Notes: generated from the sequence alone by a model not told the origin. A stretch of DNA of 64,000 nucleotides from Shinella yambaruensis (GCF_022899355.1 NZ_JALJCK010000005.1:186001-250000), one strand, 5' to 3'; counted from the first letter of the stretch, positions 1-9,745 are shown. Made by a program: numbers and translations.

Positions 1-41
1 TGCATTCAGCCCATTTCCGGAGGAAGGAGCGGCACGGCATT

Positions 42-87
42 CCCCTTCTCCCCGCCCGCGGGGGAAGGTCCCGGCAGGGGGATGAGG
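42..87. repeat. Intergenic palindromic repeat, family A
   Basis: A pyrimidine-rich arm with a CTTCTCCCCG core is followed by a G-rich arm and a CCGGCAG...GATGAGGG tail. The same arrangement recurs near 45.8 kb and three times at 54.8-55.1 kb, so this is a dispersed non-coding element. It lies just past the stop codon of the DUF1344 gene on the minus strand and may serve as that transcript's 3' hairpin. Confidence 0.6.
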
Positions 88-96
88 GACGACCCT

Positions 97-357
97 CTAC
101 TGGATGATCTCCAGATCGTTGATGACGCGCTTGCCGTCGACTTCGGTGTAGAAGACCAGCACCTTCACGCCCGGCTCCAGGCCTTCGAAGTTGAACTCCT
201 CCGGCGCCTGGTACTTCTTGCCGTCGTCCAGCGAGAGGCTGAGATTCGTCGTGTCGACATTCGTGATCACCGCCTCCACGTCGGCGCTTTCGGCCGAAGC
301 GGCGAGCGGCGAGAGAAAAACGGCCGTGGCCATCAGCGCGGCGATCAGAAAGCGCAT
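97..357 (-). CDS. DUF1344 small secreted protein
   Basis: The product is an 86-residue exported protein of unknown function. Residues 1-22 form a signal peptide (MRFLIAALMATAVFLSPLAA, cleaved near ASA-ES). The remaining ~64 residues match the DUF1344 pattern common in Rhizobiales: a short beta-rich domain alternating hydrophobic and charged residues and ending in NDLEIIQ. An in-frame ATG lies upstream, but the start at 357 is preferred because it places the signal peptide at the N-terminus. The gene is divergent from the cyclic-di-GMP gene that follows. The periplasmic location is inferred from the signal peptide. Confidence 0.8.
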   Translation of the reverse strand: MRFLIAALMATAVFLSPLAASAESADVEAVITNVDTTNLSLSLDDGKKYQAPEEFNFEGLEPGVKVLVFYTEVDGKRVINDLEIIQ

Positions 358-557
358 CTTGCGAACCTCTGGGAATGAATCAGTCTTTTTGCTGGCCATG
401 TCAGATGCCCCCCAAATATGGCGAAATTCGCCCGCCCCCGCGCGCGTCACGAAATGGATGGCCGGAAAGGTCAGGCGAATCAAGGCGCACCGCCGGCTCG
501 TCCCCCGAATTGACGGACAAGTCGGCAACGCTCCTGTGGACGGAGCCGCCGTATCGG

Positions 558-3500
558 ATGGGAAGTGCAAGTATTTCAGCTGCTTATAAATGCAATTTTA
601 ACAATGCCTCACTTACCGTTTTGCGATCATCGGGGACCGCCGTCTTGCACCTTCCAGCCGCCCTTCGCCACGCTCTGGCGTCCATAGCAGAATGGGCGAA
701 GCCATCGCTCGTTCCGGCGGCCATCGCCGGCTGCGTCATCCTGACGGCGGGCGTCATCTACGAGCGGCAGAACGAGCGCATCTATCACAACGAGCTGCAG
801 AACCATGTCGCCGGCGATCTCGCGCTGGTCGGCGCCCGGCTGCAGAGCCAGGTGAGCAGCAACGTGGCGGCGCTGCGCAGCGTCGCCAACATGTTCGCCG
901 TGGCCCCCGAGCAGGCGACGCTGCAGTTCAATGTCTTCGCCCGCAAGCTGATGCTGCAGAACGCCCATTTCCGGCGCGTCGGCGTCGCGCCGGACGGCAT
1001 CGTCCGGCAGGCCTTCCCGCTCGACGGCAACCAGCACTATCTCGGCACCGACTTCAACCGCTTCCCCTCCTTCCGCCAGGCCGCCCAGGCGGACCGTTCG
1101 CGCGGGCGACCGCTGATGTTCGGGCCGGTGCAGTTCGCCAAGGGCGGTCGCGGCTTCAACCTCTTCATCCCGGTCTTCACCAATGCGGGCGCGCGGCACT
1201 ATTTCTGGGGCTACATCGACGGCCTGATCGACGAGCGCAAGCTCTTCAGCGATGCCGGCCTGTTCGATCCCGACCAGGCCGCCCTGCACGGCGCGCAACG
1301 GCATGAGACCGACATCCAGCTCGCCATCCGCGATGTCAGCGTGCCGGACAATATCGTCGATCCGTTCTTCGGCGATGCGGAGATCTTCGAGAAGGATCCC
1401 GTCGTGCAGGCCCTCGACTTTCCGGGCGGCCGCTGGGAACTGGCGGCCATTCCGGCCAAGGGCTGGCACCATCCGCCGGAAAACCTCACGCAGGTCCGGC
1501 TGATCATCGTCGCCGCCGCCCTCGTCATCATCGTGCCGATCTTCCTGACCGGCGGCCTCGTCAGCGAGCGCCAGCGCAACATCGCCCGCCTGCGGGCGCG
1601 CGAACGCCAGGTGCAATCGCTCTCCCAGCGCCTCGACATCGCGCTCGACGCCTCCAAGATCGGCATCTGGGAAGTCGAGCTCTCGACCGGCGCGCGCAAC
1701 TGGGACGCGCAGATGCATCGCCTGCACGGCTTTCCGGAGAACGAGACGCCGAACGACCACGCATGGCGTTCCGTCCTTCACCCGGAGGACGTCGCCACCA
1801 CCAGGGCCGAGATGGATATGATCCGTGCCGGCGGCAACGACTACAAGTCGCAGTACCGCATCCTCATGCCGGACGGCAGCTGGCACTACATCCGCAATGT
1901 CGGCTCACGCCTCGTCGGCCCGAACGGCGAGGAGAAACTGACCGGCATCAGCTGGGACGTCACCGAGGACGTGCTGCTCAACCAGGCGCTGAAGAGCGCC
2001 AAGGACCATGCCGAGGTGCAGAACGCCGAGCTTGCCAAGCTGACGCAGCGCCTCGACCTCGCGCTCGATTCCTACGAATGCGGCCTGTGGGAAGCCGACC
2101 TGGAGGACGGCCTGACGCTGTGGGACGACCGCATGCACCAGCTCTACGGCGTCACGAACACCGGCGAGCGCATCACGCACGAGACCTGGATCAACGCCAT
2201 CCACCCCGAGGACCGTGCGGAGGCCGAGAGCAAGGCCACGCAGACCATCAAGGAGAACGTGCCCTATCTGCGCACCTCGCGCGTCGTGCATCCTGACGGC
2301 TCCGTGCGCCACGTCCAGTCGGTGGGCAAGCTGCATGTCGGGCAGGATGGCCGGCGCAAGCTCGTCGGCCTCGCCTTCGACGTCACCAACGACATGCAGA
2401 TGACCGCCCGCCTGCGCGAGGCCAAGGAACAGTCCGACCGGCAGAATGCCGAGCTCGAACGGACCAGCCGCCGCCTCGACCTCGCGCTCGATTCCTACCA
2501 GTGCGGCCTGTGGGAGGCCGACCTCGACCTCGGCCGGACCTACTGGGACGAGCGCATGCACCAGCTCTACGGCCTCGCCTTCACCGACGGCATCGTGACG
2601 CACGAGGCCTGGCTCGAGGCGATGCATCCGGACGACCGCGCCGCGACGGTCGAGACCGTCAACCACTGCATCGAGCACCACCTGCCCTACGTTCATGAGG
2701 CCCGCGTCGTGCTGCCGGACGGCGAGGTCCGCCACGTCCGCTCCGTCGGCAAGGTCCATCTCGGCCAGGACGGCAGCCGCAAGCTCATCGGCCTTGCCTT
2801 CGACGTCACGGAAGACGTGATCCTGAAGGAGAACCTGAAGGCGGCCAAGGAGCAGGCGGACGCCAAGAATATCGAACTGGAACAGGCGAAGGTCCGCATC
2901 GAGCACAATGCGCTGCACGACCCGCTGACCGGCCTCGGCAACCGCCGCAAGCTCGACGACGAGCTGACCGGCATCGCCGCGCGCAGCGAGACGAAGGACG
3001 CCCGCGTCGGCATCCTGCATATCGACCTCGACCGCTTCAAGCAGATCAACGACACGCTCGGCCACGCCGCCGGAGATGCGCTGCTCGTGCATGCCTCGCA
3101 GGTGCTGCGGGCCTGCGTGCATGCCGGCGACCTCGTGGCGCGCATCGGCGGCGACGAATTCGTCGTCGTGGTGACGAACACGACGGACCAGACCTATCTC
3201 AGCGCGCTGTCGCGCCGCATCATCAGCCTGATGCAGCAGCCTGTCGAATATGAGGGTCATCTCTGCCGCTTCGGCGTCAGCATCGGCATCGCGCTGACCG
3301 AGGGCCGGTCGATCGACACCGCCAAGCTGCTCGTCAACGCCGATATCGCGCTCTACCGCGCCAAGGCGCTCGGGCGGAACCGGCACGAATTCTTCACCGA
3401 GGCGCTGCAGGCCGAGATCATCTCGAACAAGCGCATCGCCGACGACATCCTGGCCGGCATCGAGAACAACGAGTTCGTGCCCTACTACCAGCCGCAGATC

Positions 3501-4199
3501 GACGCGGGCACGCTGAAGCTCGCCGGCGCCGAGGCGCTCATCCGCTGGAACCACCCGCGCGACGGGCTGCTCACGCCCGACCGGTTCCTGAAGATCGCCG
3601 AGGACCTCAACGTCATGGCGACGCTCGACCGCATCGTCCTGGAAAAGGCGCTGCTGGACTGCGCCCGCTGGGCCGCCCAGGGCCTCATCATGCCGAAGAT
3701 CTCGGTCAATGTCTCGGCGCGGCGCCTCAGGGACGAGAGCCTGATCGACAGCCTGACGGGCCTGTCCATCCAGCCCGGCCAGATCGCCTTCGAGCTGGTC
3801 GAATCGATCTTCCTCGACGAGAGCGACGACGTGGTGCTTGCCAATCTCGAACGCATCAAGGCGCTCGGCATCGACATCGAGATCGACGATTTCGGCACCG
3901 GCCACACCTCCATCGTCAGCCTGCTCAAGCTGAAGCCGAAACGGCTGAAGATCGACCGCCAGCTCGTCGCCCCCATCCTCACCTCGCGCAACGAGCAGGC
4001 GCTGGTTCGCTCGATCATCGAGATCGGCCGCTCGCTCGGCATCGAGATCGTGGCGGAAGGCGTGGAGACGATGGCCCATGCCGAAATGCTCGGCCTGCTC
4101 GGCTGCGACCTGCTGCAGGGCTATGCCTTCGCCAAGCCGCTCTCCCGCGACGCCTTCCTCGCCTTCGGCAGCGAGATGCGTTGGAAACTGGCGTCCTAG
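558..4199 (+). CDS. CHASE-PAS x3-GGDEF-EAL cyclic-di-GMP protein
   Basis: This is a membrane-anchored sensor with both cyclic-di-GMP synthesis and hydrolysis domains. A first membrane helix near residues 55-75 is followed by a periplasmic CHASE-like region to about 310, a second helix at about 313-335, then three PAS/PAC units starting near 353, 496 and 637. GGDEF is intact (RIGGDEF near 863). The EAL domain is intact, with EALIRW near 990, DDFGTG and EGVET. The inhibitory RxxD site before GGDEF reads HAGD, so product feedback may be lost. PAS2 and PAS3 are near-duplicates. The start is uncertain: ATG 558 has GGACGGAG upstream, but an AT-rich promoter-like stretch at 580-612 makes TTG 621 a serious alternative. 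Confidence 0.9.
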   Translation: MGSASISAAYKCNFNNASLTVLRSSGTAVLHLPAALRHALASIAEWAKPSLVPAAIAGCVILTAGVIYERQNERIYHNELQNHVAGDLALVGARLQSQVSSNVAALRSVANMFAVAPEQATLQFNVFARKLMLQNAHFRRVGVAPDGIVRQAFPLDGNQHYLGTDFNRFPSFRQAAQADRSRGRPLMFGPVQFAKGGRGFNLFIPVFTNAGARHYFWGYIDGLIDERKLFSDAGLFDPDQAALHGAQRHETDIQLAIRDVSVPDNIVDPFFGDAEIFEKDPVVQALDFPGGRWELAAIPAKGWHHPPENLTQVRLIIVAAALVIIVPIFLTGGLVSERQRNIARLRARERQVQSLSQRLDIALDASKIGIWEVELSTGARNWDAQMHRLHGFPENETPNDHAWRSVLHPEDVATTRAEMDMIRAGGNDYKSQYRILMPDGSWHYIRNVGSRLVGPNGEEKLTGISWDVTEDVLLNQALKSAKDHAEVQNAELAKLTQRLDLALDSYECGLWEADLEDGLTLWDDRMHQLYGVTNTGERITHETWINAIHPEDRAEAESKATQTIKENVPYLRTSRVVHPDGSVRHVQSVGKLHVGQDGRRKLVGLAFDVTNDMQMTARLREAKEQSDRQNAELERTSRRLDLALDSYQCGLWEADLDLGRTYWDERMHQLYGLAFTDGIVTHEAWLEAMHPDDRAATVETVNHCIEHHLPYVHEARVVLPDGEVRHVRSVGKVHLGQDGSRKLIGLAFDVTEDVILKENLKAAKEQADAKNIELEQAKVRIEHNALHDPLTGLGNRRKLDDELTGIAARSETKDARVGILHIDLDRFKQINDTLGHAAGDALLVHASQVLRACVHAGDLVARIGGDEFVVVVTNTTDQTYLSALSRRIISLMQQPVEYEGHLCRFGVSIGIALTEGRSIDTAKLLVNADIALYRAKALGRNRHEFFTEALQAEIISNKRIADDILAGIENNEFVPYYQPQIDAGTLKLAGAEALIRWNHPRDGLLTPDRFLKIAEDLNVMATLDRIVLEKALLDCARWAAQGLIMPKISVNVSARRLRDESLIDSLTGLSIQPGQIAFELVESIFLDESDDVVLANLERIKALGIDIEIDDFGTGHTSIVSLLKLKPKRLKIDRQLVAPILTSRNEQALVRSIIEIGRSLGIEIVAEGVETMAHAEMLGLLGCDLLQGYAFAKPLSRDAFLAFGSEMRWKLAS

Positions 4200-4307
4200 A
4201 GCTTCTGGGATAGCGCCAAAACCGCTTCACCCACGCGAAACCCTTGTCCCGACCCCACCTTTTCCCCTAAGAGAGGGCGCACTTTCTTGTGGGGTCCGGT
4301 TCCGCTC

Positions 4308-5405
4308 ATGTCGCACAATACCTTCGGTCATCTCTTCCGCGTCACCACCTGGGGCGAAAGCCATGGGCCGGCGCTCGGCTGCGTGGTGGACGGCTGCCCG
4401 CCCGGCATCCGCTTCACGCTCGCCGAACTCCAGGCTTGGCTCGACAAGCGCAAGCCCGGCCAGTCGCGCTTCGTGACGCAGCGCCGCGAGGATGACCTCG
4501 TCAAGGTGCTCTCCGGCGTGATGATGGACGACGACGGCGAGACGATGATCACCACCGGCACGCCCGTCTCCATGCTGATCGAGAACACCGACCAGCGCTC
4601 CAAGGACTATGGCGAGATCGCCCGGCGCTACCGCCCCGGCCATGCCGACTATACCTATGACGTCAAGTACGGCATCCGCGATTATCGCGGCGGCGGCCGC
4701 TCTTCCGCCCGCGAGACGGCGGCGCGCGTCGCCGCCGGCGGGCTTGCCCGCAAGGTCGTGCCGGGCCTTACCGTGCGTGCCGCGCTGGTGCAGATCGGCA
4801 AGCACAGGATCAACCGCGACAACTGGGACTGGAACGCGGTGAACGACAACCCGTTCTTCGCGCCGGACCCCGCCATCGTTCCGGTCTGGGAAGAATACCT
4901 GGACGGCATCCGCAAGGCGGGCTCGTCCATCGGCGCGGTCGTCGAAGTGGTCGCCGAGGGTGTGCCAGCCGGCCTCGGCGCGCCGATCTACGGCAAGCTC
5001 GACCAGGACATCGCCTCGCTGCTGATGTCGATCAACGCCGTCAAGGGCGTGGAGATCGGCGAGGGTTTTGCGAGCGCGGAACTGACCGGCGAGGCGAACG
5101 CCGACGAGATGCGCATGGGCAATGACGGCAACCCGATCTTCCTCAGCAACCATGCCGGCGGCATCCTCGGCGGCATTTCCACCGGCCAGCCGGTGATCGC
5201 GCGCTTCGCCATCAAGCCCACGTCCTCCATCCTCACCGAGCGCCGCTCGATCGACGCCGACGGCAACAATGTCGACGTGCGCACCAAGGGCCGGCACGAT
5301 CCCTGCGTCGGCATCCGCGCCGTGCCGATCGGCGAGGCGATGGTTGCCTGCGCCATCGCCGACCACTATCTCCGCGACCGCGGCCAGACCGGCCGCCTGA
5401 AATAG
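4308..5405 (+). CDS. aroC: Chorismate synthase
   Basis: The enzyme converts 5-enolpyruvylshikimate-3-phosphate to chorismate, the last step of the shikimate pathway, using reduced FMN. The 365-residue protein has the family signatures: [14 protein letters not shown] near residue 16, [15 protein letters not shown] near 130 and [14 protein letters not shown] near 280. Length is normal. ATG 4308 is chosen because [10 protein letters not shown] is the standard N-terminus, although an upstream in-frame start exists. ribB follows after 9 bases, so the two are probably co-transcribed. Confidence 0.97.
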   Translation: MSHNTFGHLFRVTTWGESHGPALGCVVDGCPPGIRFTLAELQAWLDKRKPGQSRFVTQRREDDLVKVLSGVMMDDDGETMITTGTPVSMLIENTDQRSKDYGEIARRYRPGHADYTYDVKYGIRDYRGGGRSSARETAARVAAGGLARKVVPGLTVRAALVQIGKHRINRDNWDWNAVNDNPFFAPDPAIVPVWEEYLDGIRKAGSSIGAVVEVVAEGVPAGLGAPIYGKLDQDIASLLMSINAVKGVEIGEGFASAELTGEANADEMRMGNDGNPIFLSNHAGGILGGISTGQPVIARFAIKPTSSILTERRSIDADGNNVDVRTKGRHDPCVGIRAVPIGEAMVACAIADHYLRDRGQTGRLK

Positions 5406-5414
5406 GAAACCGCC

Positions 5415-6515
5415 ATGAGCTACGACCAGAAGCGCGTCGTCGATGCCATCCGTGCCTTCGAGGCCGGCGAGATCGTCGTCGTCATGGATGACGACGGCCG
5501 CGAGAACGAGGGCGACCTCATCGTCGCCGCCGTGCACTGCACGCCGGAGAAGATGGCCTTCATCGTGCGCCACACCTCCGGCATCGTCTGCACGCCCATG
5601 CCGCGCGAGGAAGCCAAGCGCCTCAACCTCAACGCCATGGTGGCGGAGAACGATTCGGCCCACACCACCGCCTTCACCGTCTCCGTCGACTTCAAGCACG
5701 GCACGACGACCGGCATTTCTGCCGACGACCGCACGCTGACCGTGCGCAACCTCGCCAACCCGAATGTCGGCCCGACGGATTTCGTGCGCCCCGGCCACAT
5801 CTTCCCGCTCGTCGCGCGCGAGGGCGGCGTCTTGATGCGCTCCGGCCATACGGAAGCCGCCGTCGACCTCTGCAGGCTCGCAAGCCTGCCGCCGATCGGC
5901 GTGATCAGCGAACTCGTCAACGACGACGGCACCGTCATGCGCGGGCCGCAAGTCGCGAGCTTTGCCGAGCAGCATGGCCTCAAGCAGGTCTCCGTCGCCG
6001 ATCTCATCGCCTACCGCCAGCGCAAGGAGACGCTGATCGAGCAGGTCGACAGCTTCGACATCGACACGCCCTACGGCAAGGCGAAGGCCCTGACCTACAC
6101 CCTGCCCTGGGATCCGATGCAGCACCTCGCCGTCGTCTTCGGCGACATCCGCGACGGCGTGGACATTCCGGTGCGCCTGCATCTCGAGAATGTCGGCGGC
6201 GACGTTTTCGGCGCGAACCGCCAGATCGACGGCATCATGAAGCGGATCGCGGAGCAGGGCCGCGGCGTGATCGTCTACCTGCGCGAGGGCTCCGTCGGCG
6301 TCGGGCAGTCCTCCACCGCCCGAAAGGGCAAACACGACCGCGAGGGCCACGACGAGGCGCAGGCGCGCGAGAGCGAATGGCTGGAAATCGGCCTCGGCGC
6401 GCAGATCCTGAAGGATCTCGGCATCAGCTCGATCCGTCTCATGGCCTCGCGCGAGCGCCATTATGTCGGCCTTGAAGGGTTCGGCATCGCAATCGCCGGG
6501 ACGGACGTCCTTTAG
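5415..6515 (+). CDS. ribB: 3,4-dihydroxy-2-butanone 4-phosphate synthase
   Basis: The N-terminal half (residues 1-205) is a complete RibB domain that makes the four-carbon precursor of riboflavin from ribulose 5-phosphate. It shows the acidic loop DDDGRENEGDLI near 25 and SGHTEAAVDL near 143. Residues 210-366 have the length and fold pattern of GTP cyclohydrolase II, but the zinc-binding cysteine cluster is absent: the region reads VRLHLENVGGDVFGANR with no Cys. The second half is therefore probably inactive for GTP hydrolysis, as in other alphaproteobacterial RibBA-like proteins. It lies directly downstream of aroC. Confidence 0.93.
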   Translation: MSYDQKRVVDAIRAFEAGEIVVVMDDDGRENEGDLIVAAVHCTPEKMAFIVRHTSGIVCTPMPREEAKRLNLNAMVAENDSAHTTAFTVSVDFKHGTTTGISADDRTLTVRNLANPNVGPTDFVRPGHIFPLVAREGGVLMRSGHTEAAVDLCRLASLPPIGVISELVNDDGTVMRGPQVASFAEQHGLKQVSVADLIAYRQRKETLIEQVDSFDIDTPYGKAKALTYTLPWDPMQHLAVVFGDIRDGVDIPVRLHLENVGGDVFGANRQIDGIMKRIAEQGRGVIVYLREGSVGVGQSSTARKGKHDREGHDEAQARESEWLEIGLGAQILKDLGISSIRLMASRERHYVGLEGFGIAIAGTDVL

Positions 6516-6619
6516 GAATAGGAGGGCGCCGCGCCAACGGGCGCGGCCCTGCCCTGTTGCGCGCGTCCGCCGGCTTGTGGCATTATCGAAGTCCTGCCGC
6601 TCGGCAAGCGACGAACAGC

Positions 6620-7528
6620 ATGGTGACGATCGTGACAGACGGAGCTGGCTACGGCTGGAAAGGCAAGGAAGGCGCGACCGCCGATCACCATGGCGCGGAC
6701 GACATCATCCCGCGCGACATTCGCTTCGGGATCGTCGACAAGCCGACGCGGCACTGGTTCGCCGGTGACATCGTCAAGACGGCGCTGGCGGATGGCCTGT
6801 CCATCTTCCTGCCGGAAGGCGAACGCTTCTTCATCCGCTCGCTCAAGCATTATGCCACGCAGCTGGACGACCGCGAGCTTGCGGAGGAAATCAACGGCTA
6901 TGCCGTGCAGGAGGCCTACCATACCCGCGAGCACGAGGACTACAACCGCGCCATGGCCGCCCTCGGCTACGACGTGAAGGCGATGGAAGGGCCGGTCGCC
7001 TCGGCTCTCGGCCTGACGAAGAAACCCTTGCAGAGACTGGCGGTGACCTGCGCCATCGAGCATCTGACGGCGACGCTGTCCACCGTCACGCTGCGGCATC
7101 CGGAGATGTTCGACGGCGCGGAACCGCACTATCGCCGGCTCTGGATGTGGCATGCGCTGGAGGAAATCGAGCACAAGGCCGTCGCGCTCGACGTGCTGAA
7201 GAAGGCGACGGCGAACATGTCCGGCTGGCAGCGCTACCTGCTGCGCGTCATCGCCATGAACGCCACCATCGTCCCGTTCCTCCTGATCTTCCTGCGCAAC
7301 ACGCATCTCTATGCCAAGACAGACGGCGTGAAGCCCGGCTTCCGCTTCTGGATGCGCTTCCTGTGGGTCGTGTTCGTCTCTCCCGGCTTCTGGCGCCGCT
7401 GCATCCCGCTGCTCCTGCGCTACTATCTGCCGGGCTTCGATCCGCGCAACAGCGACGATGCCGCGCTTGTGATGAAGGGCCGTGAGTGGATCGCGCGGGA
7501 AATGCCCGCCGCCGGCGCCACGGCCTGA
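6620..7528 (+). CDS. PF10118-type putative metal-dependent hydrolase
   Basis: The 302-residue protein resembles the ferritin-like metal-dependent hydrolase family (PF10118). Glu/His pairs typical of a di-metal four-helix bundle are visible: EAYHTREHEDYN near residue 95, CAIEHLTA near 152 and HALEEIEHKA near 185. A hydrophobic stretch follows (MNATIVPFLLIFL near 225). The substrate is unknown. ATG 6620 is preferred over an upstream start because the extra residues look like translated intergenic sequence. The methyltransferase gene follows after 10 bases, suggesting co-transcription. Confidence 0.8.
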   Translation: MVTIVTDGAGYGWKGKEGATADHHGADDIIPRDIRFGIVDKPTRHWFAGDIVKTALADGLSIFLPEGERFFIRSLKHYATQLDDRELAEEINGYAVQEAYHTREHEDYNRAMAALGYDVKAMEGPVASALGLTKKPLQRLAVTCAIEHLTATLSTVTLRHPEMFDGAEPHYRRLWMWHALEEIEHKAVALDVLKKATANMSGWQRYLLRVIAMNATIVPFLLIFLRNTHLYAKTDGVKPGFRFWMRFLWVVFVSPGFWRRCIPLLLRYYLPGFDPRNSDDAALVMKGREWIAREMPAAGATA

Positions 7529-7538
7529 CGGACCGGAA

Positions 7539-8357
7539 ATGGGCAGCAGTCTCTTTTCCAATCTTCTCAAGTCGATTGAGCAAGGCCGGTTTCCGCGGGC
7601 GCAGAAATGGGTCTGGCGGCGCCTCTACAACCTGCTCTCCCGCTTCTGGCGCGACGAGGACTGGCGCTTCATGAACTACGGCTTCGTGCCGGAGGGCGTT
7701 CCGTTTCCCCTGAAGCCCGAGGACGAACCCGAAAGGGTCTTCATCGGGCTTTACCAGCAGGCCGTCGAAAACCTGCCCGTCGCCGGCCTGCGCGTCCTCG
7801 AAGTGGGCTCGGGCCGCGGCGGCGGATCACGCTACATCGCCCGCTACCACGCGCCGGCATCGGTGGTGGGCCTTGATTATTCCCAGGCGACCGTGGCCCG
7901 GGCGAAAAGCCTGAATGCCGGCACGCCGTCGCTTTCGTTCGAGGTGGGAGATGCCGAGCGCATGCCCTTTCCCGATGGCGCTTTCGATGTCGTCGTGAAC
8001 ATCGAATCGTCCCATTGCTACGCCGACGTGCCCGCCTTCGCCCGCGAAGTGGCCCGCGTGCTGGCGCCGGGCGGCTGGTTCACCTTCGCCGACATGCGCG
8101 CCAGGGCCAGCCTTGCGGAACTCGACGACCAGCTGGGCGCCCCGGGACTGGAGAAGATGGGCGAACGCGATCTTTCCGCGGGCGTCGTGGCGGCTCTCGA
8201 TGCGGCCGAGGCGCGCAAGCGGGAGCGTATCGGCCGGCTGCGCCTGATGCGGCGCTTCATGTCCGAATTTTCCGGCTCCAGGGGCTCGATCCTCTACAAG
8301 GGCCTCGCCACCGGGCAGGTGGCCTATGTCGCCCGCCGCTACCGGAAGGTGGGCTGA
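7539..8357 (+). CDS. Class I SAM-dependent methyltransferase
   Basis: The 272-residue protein has a Rossmann-type methyltransferase fold. Motif I reads LEVGSGRGGGSRYIA near residue 90, the acidic end of beta-2 is GLDYSQ, and the motif following is GDAERMPFPDGAFDVV near 137. A preceding region rich in Trp, Arg and Phe may bind substrate or membrane. It resembles small-molecule and lipid O-methyltransferases, but the substrate cannot be read from sequence. It follows the PF10118 gene and converges with alkX, whose stop is 10 bases away. Confidence 0.8.
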   Translation: MGSSLFSNLLKSIEQGRFPRAQKWVWRRLYNLLSRFWRDEDWRFMNYGFVPEGVPFPLKPEDEPERVFIGLYQQAVENLPVAGLRVLEVGSGRGGGSRYIARYHAPASVVGLDYSQATVARAKSLNAGTPSLSFEVGDAERMPFPDGAFDVVVNIESSHCYADVPAFAREVARVLAPGGWFTFADMRARASLAELDDQLGAPGLEKMGERDLSAGVVAALDAAEARKRERIGRLRLMRRFMSEFSGSRGSILYKGLATGQVAYVARRYRKVG

Positions 8358-8367
8358 CCGCCCGGCA

Positions 8368-9564
8368 TCACGCGTCCGCCCTCGCCCCGTCCAGCCACCG
8401 GACGTCCTCGACGCCCGCGAATTTCGCCACGCGCGCCAGTTCCGCCTCCAGCCTCTCCATCCGGCCGGCCGAGGCGCGCACCTTCGGTTCCCACCACAGC
8501 CGCTTGACGTCGAGCGTGCCGCCCTTGCGGTCGGCCTTCATGTCGATGCGGCCGACGAGGCGGTCGCCTTCGAGCAGCGGGAAGACATAGTAGCCGTATT
8601 GCCGCTTCGGCTCCGGCACGAAGATCTCGATGCGGTAGAAATAGCCGAACAGCCTTTCGGTGCGGTTGCGGTCGCGGATCAGCGGATCGAAGGGCGAGAG
8701 CACGCGCAGGCGGGCGGGCGGATCGGGAACGTCGCCGAGGCAGGCCGGGAAATCGGCGAAGGCATGGGAGGCGCGCGGCTTGCCGCCATCCGCCGGCGCG
8801 ATGGCGACGGGGCGCAGCTCCTCGCGATGCACCTCCACCCAGGCCCTGGCCTCGTCCGGCGAGACGAGGTCCCAGAAGGCGGCGATCTCGCCATGGGTGG
8901 CAAAACCCAGCCGCTCCAGCGCGCTGCGGCAGGCCCAGTCGACGAAGGCGTCGTGCTCGACATCCGGCGCATGATGATGGGCCGGCAGCACGCGCTCGAC
9001 GAGGTCGTAGACCTTCTGGAAGTTCTCGCGCCGGGCGATCGCCACCTTGCCGGTGCGCCAGAGATATTCCAGCGCCGTCTTGTTCGGATGCCAGTTCCAC
9101 CAGCCGCCGGACTTGTGATCGTCCGCCTTGAGATCACGCGACAGCACGGCACCGCCGGAAGCGATGCGCGCATAGGTCTCGTCGAAGGCCGCCTCGAAGC
9201 CCTCGCCGCGCCACTTGCGCCAGCGCTCGATGATGGCGGCGTCCTCGCGGCGGAAGCGATGCTTCCAGTAGCGGAAGAAGGCGCTCGGGATGACCGAGGC
9301 GTCGTGCGTCCAGTTCTCGAAGAGCTCGCCGTCCTTCTCCAGCAGCGCCGTCAGGTGCTCGCGCCGGTAGGTCTGGTTGCGCGAGAACAGGATCTGGTGA
9401 TGCGCCCGCTCCACGGTGGCGATGCTGTCCACCTGCACGAAGCCGATGTCGTGGATGAGGTTCAGCAGGCCGGCCTTGCCGAGAACGCGGCCGGGCGGCG
9501 CGCTCAGGCCCTGCCGGGCGAGAAAGATACGCCGGGCCTCGGCGTTGGAGAGGAGAATCGTCAT
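8368..9564 (-). CDS. alkX: AlkX/YcaQ-type DNA glycosylase
   Basis: The 398-residue protein belongs to the winged-helix HTH_42 family, whose members excise alkylated bases and unhook interstrand crosslinks. The catalytic motif in the E. coli YcaQ (AlkX) branch is Q-x-D; here it is GFVQVDSI, with Q44, V45 and D46. In the Streptomyces AlkZ branch the motif is QxQ, so this protein groups with AlkX. Other family features are SPFDPLIRDR and YGYYVFPLL in the C-terminal half. The start at 9564 is preferred over an upstream in-frame ATG because MTILLSNAEAR is the family N-terminus. It is divergent from bioM. Confidence 0.85.
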   Translation of the reverse strand: MTILLSNAEARRIFLARQGLSAPPGRVLGKAGLLNLIHDIGFVQVDSIATVERAHHQILFSRNQTYRREHLTALLEKDGELFENWTHDASVIPSAFFRYWKHRFRREDAAIIERWRKWRGEGFEAAFDETYARIASGGAVLSRDLKADDHKSGGWWNWHPNKTALEYLWRTGKVAIARRENFQKVYDLVERVLPAHHHAPDVEHDAFVDWACRSALERLGFATHGEIAAFWDLVSPDEARAWVEVHREELRPVAIAPADGGKPRASHAFADFPACLGDVPDPPARLRVLSPFDPLIRDRNRTERLFGYFYRIEIFVPEPKRQYGYYVFPLLEGDRLVGRIDMKADRKGGTLDVKRLWWEPKVRASAGRMERLEAELARVAKFAGVEDVRWLDGARADA

Positions 9565-9702
9565 GGTGGATGATAGGCACATATTCTTGGTTTGTTCCAC
9601 CCGATTTCGACAGGAATGCGGGGATCGGCCGTTTTGCCCTTCGCCCGATTGTCGCTTATCGCACAGGCCGGCGCGGAAAACCTCTTCGCACATGCGGTAG
9701 AA

Positions 9703-9712
9703 TTGCCTATAG
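9703..9712 (+). promoter_or_regulatory. Possible degenerate BioR box before bioM
   Basis: The ten bases TTGCCTATAG match the alphaproteobacterial BioR consensus TTATCTATAA at seven positions. They sit 33 bases upstream of the bioM start, where a repressor could block transcription. The core TATAG could equally be a promoter -10 element. The match is weak and position is the main support. Confidence 0.25.
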
Positions 9713-9745
9713 CTCCTCCAGCATCCGCGAAACGGGACCCCGCTC

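Noticed and set aside
1905-4079. Long open frame on the minus strand opposite the GGDEF-EAL gene
   Set aside because: It is a shadow frame created by high GC; composition is low in aromatic residues and shows no domain, while the plus strand encodes complete GGDEF and EAL domains.
4227-6461. Minus-strand frame across aroC and ribB
   Set aside because: Both plus-strand genes carry full family signatures, so this frame is a shadow.
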